Below are positions 1 to 10,718 of a stretch of 43,194 nucleotides of DNA, one piece after another. The number at the start of each line of letters is the position of its first letter. The stretch's first letter is position 1. Source of the stretch: Condylostoma magnum (Eukaryota; Ciliophora; Heterotrichea; Heterotrichida; Condylostomatidae). The position numbers and the translations under genes are program-made. The notes beneath the pieces were generated by a model. It saw nothing but the letters and a program-made list of their open reading frames with translations, had not been told where the DNA came from and did no database searches. The stretch lies in assembly GCA_920105805.1 (NCBI GenBank), contig CAKKTI010000159.1, forward strand, positions 1 to 43,194, read 5' to 3'.

Positions 1-2421
1 CAAAATAATCTAAGCAGAGATATCTACGGAATCCCTCAAGGTTTCATTTTTATGATGAATTCCTATATTTGCTACCTTTGGCTTATAGCTTAAATTTTAC
101 TGTAGTAATCTGACTAATTTTCTTTTTGATTTTAAATTCATACCAGAAAAACTAATATCCTATGCAAATTGAATAATAATTAGTAACAGCTTTTTGGTTA
201 TTTCATATTACAATGCTAAGTCGAAAGTTTGCTTATCTATAATCAAATAATACTTTACAATCTTTTTAGGTATTTCTTGATTAAAGTCGAAGTCCTGTAG
301 TAAATCTTCAATATTTTAATCAAGCAGAGGCAAGTAGTTCTATTACTAATCTATAATCTCATCAACACAATGCTAAGCAGCTTCAGAAAAGTGTGAAAAC
401 TCCTATCTATTGGTTTAAATATTATTTTCTATTTATCTATATACGAAAGATTTAATATTTTACCTCATAACATTAGCTAAACAGTGAGCTGTTTTAAATT
501 TTATTAGCTTTATTTGTAGTTAGCTATTTTAACTAATCAGGCTGATTCCTTTCAAAAAGGTAGTTGAAGAAGCTTGCCTATCATTTGATACTCCAATCAT
601 TTTTATTCCTGCTGATTTTAATAAATCAAAGTTTAATTGATTGTTTAAGTGAGTTGAACTTGGTTAAATTATAGTTAATCCAATGAATTTTATGAGTCCT
701 TCGTATTTCTTAAAGATGTGCTATACTTGTAATTAATTAATCAGAGGTGAATTTAGAATAGCTTCGAGCTGACTCCAAATTTCTTATTGCTGATCTTATT
801 ATAGTTCTAAATAGCCAAGAACTTAGCATTACATTCCTTGATTCTATAATTATTGAATACTGTCAATAACCATCTTTCTTCCTATAGGATTCATCTTCAT
901 TGTAGGTAAAATATTTTTAGGAGATCCTTTTACATACAACCTTTAATTACTGCTATCATCAATTTTAACAATAATCCAAGAATAATCAGATTTATTATAA
1001 TATTTTGATTGGACAATAGTTGTTATGCTTAATTGATTATAGCCCAAAGTAATATCAATACATTCTATTTAATCCAAGGGCTTAAAAATTGATATATCTA
1101 ATTGATCGTAAAACTTTTTGAACGCAATTTCCTAAAACAAAAATGGTTGAATTTCATTAGAATTTGAATCTTAAAACTCTGATGTTAAAATCCCACATAA
1201 AATGAATTCTTGATATAAGGGATGCTGTTTGAATTTGGCCATTTAAGTTTCCTCAGATTACACATTATCAAAGAGATCGAATCCAAGTTAACAGGCCTTA
1301 ACTTCGTAATTCTGAGGGTCTATAAAGGATTCTTTATTTATTATACAATACTCTATCTAAGCAATGTTCTGGAGATTGTTAATATAGAAATTATTAGGAA
1401 GGTTTTTCTTATAAATTTGCCATATGAATAAATCAAATAAGGATGTTATTACAAAAAGTTCAGGAGCTATAGCAAAGCCTAGTAAGCTTATATAGTAGAT
1501 AATTCCTTCCCATCAACTGTCTTCTAAGTCATCTCTAATGTTCCTGGAATAGTAAACACATACAGCAATAAGACAAAAGATTGCTATGATTGTCAATTAT
1601 ACTAAGATCAAATTATATCTGAGTTTTTGATAGAAACTAGGACAGGTACTTTTGCGAGAACCTCTTTCAATTTAACAGTCATTTTTAGTAAAAGCAACCA
1701 GTCCTAGTATTCATTATTAATCGACTAAAATCTGGCCTTTTAACAGCAAGTTACCTTTGTTTAGATCCTATCGCTAAGGCTATTATTTCAGCTTTAAGGT
1801 TCCCTCAAATGAGCTACTCTTTTCGCCTATAAACACTTCAGCCTTAAGTCTCGCTAATCGTGTTTCTAGCTCATATTTGTTACATTTTCCTAAGATTTTA
1901 TTAGTTGAGGAGACAGCTCAAAATTTATTGAAGTAATTAGGCCCTGTACTAAATGTATTCATTATACATTGCTTACTTTGATTATAGGTAGCTAATAAAA
2001 TCATATCTGCTGGCACTTATTAGCTATTATTTAAAAGTATTATATCGCCAGGCTCTAAGGACTCATTATTGATTTCCTAAAATGATTTCCCATTAAATAT
2101 ACTTTGACGATTTTAATCTCCTTTAGCTAACTGCATTTAGCTATACCTATAATTATAAGCATATCTGAGTATTTCGGAAGCCAAGTAGCAAATAAGTAGA
2201 GAGAAAAAATATAAATTAAAGCTATGAAAATTTTCAGCAATTGATAGAACAGCAAGTAGGGAAAGCTATAGTACATTTATTTTCTGTTTAAAGACATTCA
2301 CAGTAAATCCTTTTATTAGATATAGGCATCTTAGGCAACTCTAGTTCTCTCGCTATTCTAAGTTTTAAGGAAATGTGTTAAGACGGACTCTTTAAAGGCT
2401 AGGCTAGTCTTAGCTTTCCAT
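1..2421 (-). CDS. P4-ATPase (flippase)-like protein with lost catalytic motifs, cut by window edge
   Basis: 807 codons from the ATG at 2421 run open to base 1, so the C-terminus is missing. Order seen: short N-tail, two membrane segments, an actuator-like domain beginning LEPGDIILLNN with PADMILL, membrane segments 3-4 with PEL, then N- and P-domain parts including VKGSPKNI and YYLIIDKQTF. This order is that of P4 lipid flippases. The phosphorylation motif DKTGTLT is replaced by NKESFID (Asn at about residue 362), the actuator DGET by TGPN, and TGDK by VSND. Phosphoenzyme chemistry therefore looks lost. Frame is intact with no stray TGA cluster, so it reads as a maintained pseudoenzyme rather than a decayed gene. 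It diverges from the AGTRAP-like gene across 657 nt. Confidence 0.8.
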
Positions 2422-3078
2422 TTTTATTAGATTTCGATTAGCAAAAGAAGTAATTAGTATATGTATTTTATAGCTGAAGATAGTCTTTTATTTTATAGTA
2501 ACTTGCTTTGTGATATAATAAATCAATTTGTATTTGAAATAATGTATTAAAGAATATTTGCTTATTTTAGAATTGCTACTAGATTTCTTTTTAAAATATA
2601 ATATAAAAAGCTTATATTTTGAGAATTTCTTTTATAAGCTGGAGTAAGGATTGGCTTTATTGTTATCTTAAGCTCTTACTCTGCTCTTTATAATATTGAT
2701 TTGCATATTTCCTTATATTTAGAATTGTTTTGAAACTTAATATACAATAAGCTCTTTGTTTGTCCTACAAAAGGAAAACGGTATGGAATTTAACTATTCT
2801 TTACTAACCTTTAAGCCCTTTTAGGGATAAACTAAAAGTTAAAATTAAAGTTCCATATTACATTAATTTTTCAAACACATTAAATTAATAAACATTTACA
2901 AAATTTACATGGACTAGCTGTATATAACTCTTACTTTTAGATACTTACTTCAAGTTATCAGTTTAATTCTTACTTTAGTATATTTATCAATTATCCCATA
3001 CAACCACTGATAAATTATCCTGATACAATCTCTTTCATGCATATAACCTCATAGTCTGTTTACATTTAACTATAAAAA
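2422..3078. other. Intergenic region between divergent genes
   Basis: An AT-rich 657-nt spacer, one of the longest in the window, between the divergent ATPase-like and AGTRAP-like genes. No convincing coding frame or RNA gene was seen. The last bases before the right-hand gene, CTATAAAAA, resemble the A-rich sequence before several other start codons here. Confidence 0.6.
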
Positions 3079-3480
3079 ATGGAACTAGAGTCCTTACTCT
3101 AAAAGCTTTTCTTAGCCTGTGCAGGAATAGCAGTACTGAGCTGTCTTGCTCGTCCAGACTTCAACCTACCTTTATTTGTATTTGCCTGGCTAGTATGGCA
3201 ATCAGCTGATAAATCAGAGAGATTCAGAGTTTTGATTCTCATGGCGGTGACTCTTTTAGTTGATTTTATCTGGCTTTGCTACTGGGGATCGGAATGGAGT
3301 AGTGACTCAGCCCTTGGAGCTTGGGAAAGAAGCATCTAGCATTTTTCACTAGCTATGAGTGTGATTAACTTCTTGCTTAAAATTGGAGCAATGGTATTAG
3401 TTTGTATGACAGAAAAAGACAGTTTACAGTCAAATCTTCCCCCTCAGATCGCTAATTTAATGCCCCCACTTAGAAATTAG
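3079..3480 (+). CDS. AGTRAP-like four-pass membrane protein
   Basis: 133 residues with about four hydrophobic segments. The pattern of an N-terminal helix, FNLPLFVFAWLVWQSADKSE, a helix with DFIWLCYWGS, and a last helix followed by a charged MTEKDS tail resembles the AGTRAP (type-1 angiotensin II receptor-associated protein) family in order and length. That family sits in Golgi/endosomal membranes and helps internalise receptors; here the role is inferred from architecture only. Start ATG follows CTATAAAAA. It ends with TAG at 3478-3480. The convergent PTEN-like gene ends 40 nt away, or overlaps by 11 nt if that gene uses the TAA at 3472-3470. Confidence 0.6.
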
Positions 3481-3520
3481 TTAATAATATAAGAGAAATT
3501 TTGTTAAAATGTATTAATAG

Positions 3521-4708
<1,188 letters not shown>

Positions 4709-4954
4709 TTATTAAGAGGAAAATTAAGACAGCTTATTAAGATGAGAAGTCTCTTTTGGTGTAGTTTGTTTATATTAGGTGAGTTATAATAGGAGAAAGA
4801 TATGGATTTTATGTCTAATACTGATAATTATATCGGTTTTCAGTTAATTTATGTAAAATCAAATATAATCTACAAATAATAATAAATTTCTAACTTTATC
4901 ACCAAATACACAAAAAGTCTTTTTCATATTTCTGGTTAAACAACTTTTATAAAT

Positions 4955-5620
4955 ATGAGTGACAGTGAAATTGATTAACTCTCCCCAGAAGAAAAGCTTA
5001 ACTACTATATAAAGCGTTCCCATTCCATAAAAGACGATCACAAAAAGCTCAAAAGAGAAAAAAAGATATAAAAACAGCATCAACAAAAATTAGAAGCTTT
5101 CTAGAAAAAACAGCGAGAGAACAAGTTTACCTTAGACATAAACAAAAGAGAAAAGTGAAAGACAGGTGACAGATGGGTTGCCTAGCCTATAAACTCTTTT
5201 GATCCTCTGTTAGCAAAGGATATCCATCCAACTGTTTAATTCAGAGCTGCCCATCTTCTACCAAGATCCTACAAATATCCAGACAAGGCTTTCCTATTAA
5301 CCAGCAACTACGCAAAAGAGTTTCCATACCCAGGAGAAAGTTTACTGACAAAAAGCGGAAGAACCATTTTATAGTCCTCCCTTACAGACTTTTAAAACGA
5401 AGTTGAAAGAAGACGGTAAAAGGAAATGGAGCCGAAAAATGTAAAACTAGGCCCAAGATGGCAGCCAGGAGGCGCTAAAATTGAATATTTCTCAAAGCCG
5501 CCTATTGATAGCAACCACGAATTTGATAAGTGGCCTAAACCTAATTTCTATCAAACTGAACCGTTTAGAAGAGTCACAAACTACGGAGACTTATTTGCTA
5601 AAACAGCGACTAATTATTAA
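4955..5620 (+). CDS. Conserved-looking protein of unknown function, 221 aa
   Basis: Starts MSDSEIDQLSPEEKLNYYIK, continues with a highly charged stretch rich in K, Q and E to about residue 65, then a more globular C-terminal part with several W, P and Y motifs (RWVAQPINSFDP, GPRWQPGGAKIEYF, KWPKPNFYQTEPFRR). No signal peptide or membrane segment. I do not recognise the family; the W/P/Y-rich linear motifs are reminiscent of axonemal microtubule inner proteins, but that is a guess. The TAA stop at 5618-5620 overlaps, on the opposite strand, the TAA of the RCC1 gene by two bases. Confidence 0.8.
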
Positions 5621-6778
5621 TCTTGCTTTGTATCACAAATTGCTGCACAGTAGGAGTATTTTCCCTGTACTTCTAAAAATTTCCCAGGAGTTAGTTTTCT
5701 TTTCATGATTTTGGCTTAATCCTCCAAATCATCAAAAACTCGTATTTCTCCTGTAAATGGGCCACCTTAGTAGTGAATTCTTCCTCTTGCGTCAATTGCG
5801 GCTATATAGTCCTATCCGCAAAAGATTTTGTCTAATAAGAAATTCTAGGTAAGGTTCAACCGGGTTGGCATAGCAAAATTATCTAAACCACTGAAATAAG
5901 TGTCAAATTTACCAAGAAACATGCTGCTTTTATCACCTAATGCAATTTTTCTTATACCTTTATCTTAAAAAAAGTCTAATTCCTAAGGAGTTGATATGTT
6001 TATATCAACATTGTCTTATAATTACTTTTAAATCGCAAGTTAACCATAAGTATTATCACCCCATACAAACACCTTTTACTTTGAAGTTAGAGCTGCACTA
6101 GTGTTCCCAGCAGCTGCGATTTAGATAACATCTTCTTACTCTAGTTTTAAGTCAACTTATGCTACATCTTGGTTAACACTCATCATGCTATCTATTCCTA
6201 GCTAACCATCGGAATTTGACCCTATACAATAAACTTTTCCTAATCCTAATTATAATCTTACCACTCAACAATAATAAGTGTCTTCTACCAGCAGCTATTT
6301 AAATAATTCCTAAATCATGTGCCCATTCTTAAATCTGAGGCTTAAGTATGATTTAATCTGTATCTTTGCCAAAACAACAGTTCCTTCTTATAAACAGCAT
6401 TTTAGTTAGTCAGCTAGAATACCCTCCTCCTCATCCCCAGGCGTATATATTAGATTTTGCATCCAAAGCCACAGTAAAGTCTTCACCGCAGCTTACTTAG
6501 ATTACATTATCTATATCCACCTTCTTAGGAAAAAGACCATCCCCATCGTGGCCGAGTTATCCATACTAATTCTTCCCAAAAGTATAAAGATTTTTTTTAT
6601 CTGTAATATAAGCCATATGATCTGGGCCTGTTGAAATCTTCTGCACTTATTCACCACCTGTATTCACCTTCATCGGCTTGTGTACTGGGGTAAGTTAACC
6701 ATTTCCTATACAATAACCTTTTTAATCTCCCCATACATATAAACTTCCCATACGCCGCAGAGGTAAAAAAGATTTCAT
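5617..6778 (-). CDS. RCC1-repeat protein (seven-bladed propeller type), one 16-nt intron
   Basis: 381 residues after removing the intron at 6246-6261. RCC1 repeats are evident: YVWGDQKGYCIGNGQL, YTFGKNQYGQLGHDGDG, YCIGSNSDGQLGID and VFVWGDNTYGQLAI, each followed by a hydrophobic strand such as VIQVSCGEDFTVALD. RCC1 propellers act as Ran exchange factors or as general interaction platforms; no extra catalytic domain is visible, so the role is open. The start ATG at 6778 lies 7 nt after the TAA of the upstream coiled-coil/Cys-His gene. The stop TAA (5619-5617) shares bases with the stop of the converging gene. Confidence 0.9.
6246..6261 (-). other. 16-nt spliceosomal intron in the RCC1 gene
   Basis: On the minus strand the sequence is GTAAGATTATAATTAG. 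Without removal, the RCC1 frame breaks right after the strand LLLLSG; with removal it continues as LGKVYCIGSNSDGQLG, restoring a standard RCC1 repeat. The ends are GT and TAG, with an internal TATAAT that could supply the branch A. Length and ends match the 15-16 nt introns known from heterotrich ciliates. Confidence 0.85.
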
Positions 6779-6785
6779 TTTAATA

Positions 6786-7304
6786 TTATTTACAGTATTT
6801 ATGTTTTGGACAAAAATCCTTAGAATAGTTGCGTTGTATTAAAATTCTGCATATACTGCATCCACGCTTTTTAATTTAACGGGCTCTGTACTTCTTACGT
6901 CTTTTTGCAGATACTTTTTACCTTAAGAAAGAGTTTTCCTCCTTTAAAGCCTCTACTTGCTTGACTAGCTTTACTGGGCTTTTAGAGGTTGTATCAAGAC
7001 TAATCTATTTCAAAGTTGTCTGTCTTGAGTGAATTTTACTATTTGTACTTCTAGCTCGTTTAGCTTTCATTGTAAACTCTTAATTAACTACACTGTTTAA
7101 CCTTTAAAACTAATTCTTAAGTTTTTTAAGCTCTTATTGGAACTTCTAAGACTATTTAAGCTTGCTAAATGCTTCTATACTTGATAATGAATTTTAAAGA
7201 TCATCTTATTGTTTTTTCTTATTAGCTGGACTTTATGCAAAACTTCCTTTGAAATTGAATTCTTTTTAATCATTCAAATCAATTTTAGGCTATCTTTAAT
7301 TCAT
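6786..7304 (-). CDS. Coiled-coil protein with C-terminal Cys/His cluster, 172 aa
   Basis: MNQRQPKIDLNDQKEF opens a polar, Q/K-rich protein with two coiled-coil-like stretches (about residues 45-75 and 115-135, VKQVEALKEENSFLRQKV). It ends in a basic tract and a compact cluster CSICRILIQRNYSKDFCPKH followed by KYCK, i.e. CxxC...C..H..C, which could hold one zinc ion. Family not recognised; a DNA-binding bZIP-like arrangement (basic tract beside a heptad stretch) is possible but the order is unusual. Only 7 nt separate its TAA (6788-6786) from the RCC1 start on the same strand. Confidence 0.75.
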
Positions 7305-7490
7305 ACCGTTTTCTGTTAACGGATTTTATATAGATCTGTTTTACGAGTCTTAAAGCACATTGCTATGTCAGCTGGATGATGTATCATTTATGGAATTCTA
7401 TGATTATTAATATACCTGAGTTAAAAGTTGTCTTAAATGTATATTTTCCTATTAAAGCAGTTAAACTCTGTTTGACATGTTTATTAGAAA

Positions 7491-8009
7491 ATGAAAAAAG
7501 GTATAAAGGAAACTAATCTAGCTAAAATTTACCATGTTTCGCTTAACTAGAATGAAATTGCCCCTAGAAATCTATTAAAAGTTTAATCACATAGGAGACT
7601 TAATAGGATTAAAAGGAAAAAGGCTTATAAACCAGCACAAAAGCACCTTGATCCAATAAAAATTACAAGAGTTCTTCAGTAGAACTTATAGACTAAAAGC
7701 TTGCAAAACTATGCTAATAATAAATATTAGACTAAGTATTGCTTAACTCCGAACCATTTCGACTATAATCTGAGAACTATTGATTATAAGATAATTAAAA
7801 CCTATGCTAATAGAAACCCAGTGAAGCCTTAAAGATACTAGTAAATAAAAGACGGAATGTAGGCAAGAGGGGGAGGCTTTTTAGTCACAAACAATAGATT
7901 AAGGACATAATCTATTTTATCGCAGGATTCTACACCAAAAGGAAGGATTTAATTCAGAGTGAATGCCCAGTCAATGCAGCTTTCTCCTACTAATTCCCAT
8001 AGAATGTAA
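7491..8009 (+). CDS. Basic protein of unknown function, 172 aa
   Basis: Starts MKKGIKETNLAKIYHVSLNQ. The whole chain is lysine/arginine/glutamine rich, has no membrane segment, and carries Ser-Pro sites near the C-terminus (SQDSTPKG, LSPTNS). I do not recognise it. The first stop is TAA at 8007-8009; another in-frame TAA lies directly before the ATG of the SLC35F gene at 8046, so the true end could be 12 codons later. Frame choice rests on the absence of in-frame TGA and on coherent composition. Confidence 0.65.
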
Positions 8010-8045
8010 TTAAATATATGAAATTGTTATATTATTTATAAATAA

Positions 8046-8999
8046 ATGAGGCTGAGTTAGATTAAATGAGCAGGGATTTTTATAGGACAAATTTTATCCA
8101 TTCTGAATACAGCAACAGGCGTATTTTCTGAATTTTTATTAGAACTTGACCTAGATACTCCTATTTTCTAGCTAGTATTCAACTATGGCTTTCTTTGCTT
8201 AATATACGGACCCATTGTCCTTCTTAAATCAAGTAAATCATAGACAAAGGAGTGATGGAAGTATGTAGTTGCAAGCTGTATTGATACCTAAGGCAATTTC
8301 TTAGTCATTCTTGCTTATGAATACACATCTGTAGTAAGTGTATTCACTTTAATGAATTCTTCAATAATCATAGTAATGATTCTTTCCTATATATTCCTTA
8401 AGAAGCGGTACAAGAAGTTAGAATATATAGGAGCTGCCACTGCTCTACTGGGAGTAATAGTAATTGTTTTATCTGACCTTTACAAAGTCAATTTTTCATT
8501 CGGAGGGACAGTACAGGGAGATTTGCTAGTACTTTTAGGCACATTGTTATATTGTTCATGCAATATTCTTTAAGAACATCTCATGACTCACGAGGCTAAT
8601 CCAAATGAGTATCTTTTCGTATTGGGAAGCTCTGGAACTCTAATTATTTTTGTATAATCAATGATTATGGAATATGATAGTATTAAATCAATTAACAGCA
8701 TTGCTCAGATTGGATCATATGTAGGATTTGGGCTGAGTTTAGTAGGAATGTACTCAATAAGTCCTTACTACATGATCAAGTATAGCGCAACAATGTATAA
8801 TCTGTCTTTATTGACCACAATGGTGTATGGATTAATAGTAGGACTGATTTTATTTAATGAAAGTTTTTCTATTTTCTACATTATTGGATTTGTGATGGTT
8901 CTACTAGGATCAACCATATACAACTTTTAACCGGAGCAACAAGAAGATAACGGAAATCCTCTTATTGAAATAAATAAAGAAGAACAGGATACATTTTAG
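8046..8999 (+). CDS. SLC35F-type membrane transporter (DMT superfamily)
   Basis: 317 residues, about ten membrane helices. It follows the SLC35F1/F2 pattern closely: GQILSILNTATGVFSEFL in helix 1, TPIFQLVFNYGFLCLIYG, the cytosolic KEWWKYVVAS (with one W encoded by TGA), TQGNFLVILAYEYTSVVSV, GDLLVLLGTLLYCSCNILQE and a C-terminal FIIGFVMVLLGS-type helix. Members sit in plasma or endomembranes and move small solutes; human SLC35F2 imports queuine-like and drug substrates, so the substrate here is not predictable. The hydrophilic tail (about 25 residues) is acidic. Ends with TAG; the next gene starts 36 nt later. Confidence 0.9.
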
Positions 9000-9035
9000 T
9001 TAATACATTCGTCTTAATTTCTGTATAATATAAAA

Positions 9036-10049
9036 ATGAATAAGAAGGAAATTCTAAATTAAAATCCGTAGTAGCTAAGAGATTTATCGTTATAAGAACT
9101 GACAAGATTGTCGACATGGAAAGAAAATTACGACATGATTGACCTAAGGTCTCCTACTCCAAAGCACTAAAAAGCCGTTAAAATGTAAACTTAAAATTCA
9201 GTTGAAGATGAGTTTTGTAGAACGATATCGCCCTTTACTTCAGCTAATCAAAATCAAGTTAAGCTGTTTTTTAACCAGAAAGATTAAATTGAGCAGGATA
9301 TAAAAAAGTTGTATGATTTATACTAAGATTAAATTTCAGAGCCAACTATTTAAACAGTTGAGGATTTCGAGTATATTTTAGATTGAGGGTAAATTAATAA
9401 CAACTTAATGGAAATCGGAGTACAAAAAGTTGAATTTCAAGGGAGAAATCCAAGCTATTAAAGTCTTTATAACATAATTGCACAATTATTAGATAATTTA
9501 TGCAAATAATAAGATTTTGATGCTAGATTAAAATGTATTACTAAAAAATGCAATCAATATAAGAAGTAGTATAAAAAAGCTAGATAAGAGTTAAAGTAAT
9601 GATAAAATTAGTGCAATATAAAATTGTCTGAAAACATACTGAAAAAGGAAAACTAATTGTTTAAGATGGTGAAAGAATCAGATTATAATCCTTCCAGTTT
9701 GAAAGACTTTAAATTAATGCAACTTATAAAAACTTTTATATCAAAAAGTAAGAATTAGGATCTATTAAACGTACAAAATTAATTAGGTGCAACGAGTCCC
9801 TAGCAATCGATAGAAATCGTATAGAAGATGCAGTAAGTAATTAAAACAATTCCTAATTATGAAAAATTCGTAGAGATGGTATGCGAGGAACTCTTCCAAG
9901 ATTTTTAACAAGTTAATTCCTCTAAGGAGTGTGAGAATTGAATGGAAAAGGTGATTCCATAAATAAGAATTCTAAGAGCAAAATCTGACCAATATGACAG
10001 TCTTTTAAATCTAATAAAGCCAAATATCCAAACTTATTAAGATATTTAA
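9036..10049 (+). CDS. Coiled-coil protein, 337 aa (possibly centrosomal/basal-body)
   Basis: Starts MNKKEILNQNPQQLRDLSLQ after AATATAAAA. Polar and glutamine rich with a predicted coiled coil at about residues 150-220 (RLKCITKKCNQYKKQYKKAR...). A helical C-terminal region has an NYEKFVEMVCEELFQDF pattern. The general layout of a mid coiled coil followed by a helical C-domain recalls CEP70-like centrosomal proteins, but similarity is weak and this is only a suggestion. In-frame TAA occurs at 10038-10040 and 10047-10049; the latter is used here and lies 1 nt from the stop of the converging gene. Confidence 0.7.
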
Positions 10050-10050
10050 A

Positions 10051-10716
10051 TTATACTTTCATTAGTTTTTTGGAATACACAAAATAATGGGGTTACTAGC
10101 TATTTTATTTATCAACTTCTGTTTAATTCCTTCTATCTAAAATAACTAGGTCCCCATCATAAATAGTTAAGGATTCCATTAATACCTCAAAATCAGTGAT
10201 ATTCCCCATTATCTGTTACGCTTCATTAAATGTTAATTCAGTAGTAAAATTATCAGCTCCATTTAGATCATATGCTGTTACTATATACAGCTTCACCCCT
10301 CTATGAATTTCAATACTTAACTGCTTGCCTTCGATATCTAATTGCTTTTAAAAAACCAGCGATTTCCCCTCTTATAAAGGTTTAAGCTTCCTAGGCCTCT
10401 ATTTATTTTGAGTGTAACCTCTTTTACCTAGAAAAATGTTTCTTTGGAATGAATTTACTACAAAGCTTTGTGGTTTTAGTTTCTATGATATCTTTTTCTC
10501 AGACTAATCTAATCTGGCTAGTATATTCGGCTACTTTTAAAGGTAGCTTACTCTTCTTATAGGAATTTTGTGGTTTTATAGTCCAAATGATCCAATTAAG
10601 TCTCTCTTATTATTAATAATACACGCAGGTCTCATACTTGACGCTCTTTAAGACTCTCTTACTGTAGCTCTCGATTAGAACATAGTTTGTATCATTTTAC
10701 TAGTGTTAAAATCCAT
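10051..10716 (-). CDS. Protein of unknown function, 221 aa
   Basis: Starts MDFNTSKMIQTMFQSRATVR. The first half is basic and probably disordered; the second half (about residues 120-221) looks folded, with alternating hydrophobic strands (LSIEIHRGVKLYIVTAYDLN, DFEVLMESLTIYDGDLVILD). No membrane segment or known motif recognised. The start codon lies 2 nt after the last possible PDE stop on the same strand, and its TAA (10053-10051) is 1 nt from the TAA of the converging coiled-coil gene. Confidence 0.75.
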
Positions 10717-10718
10717 AA

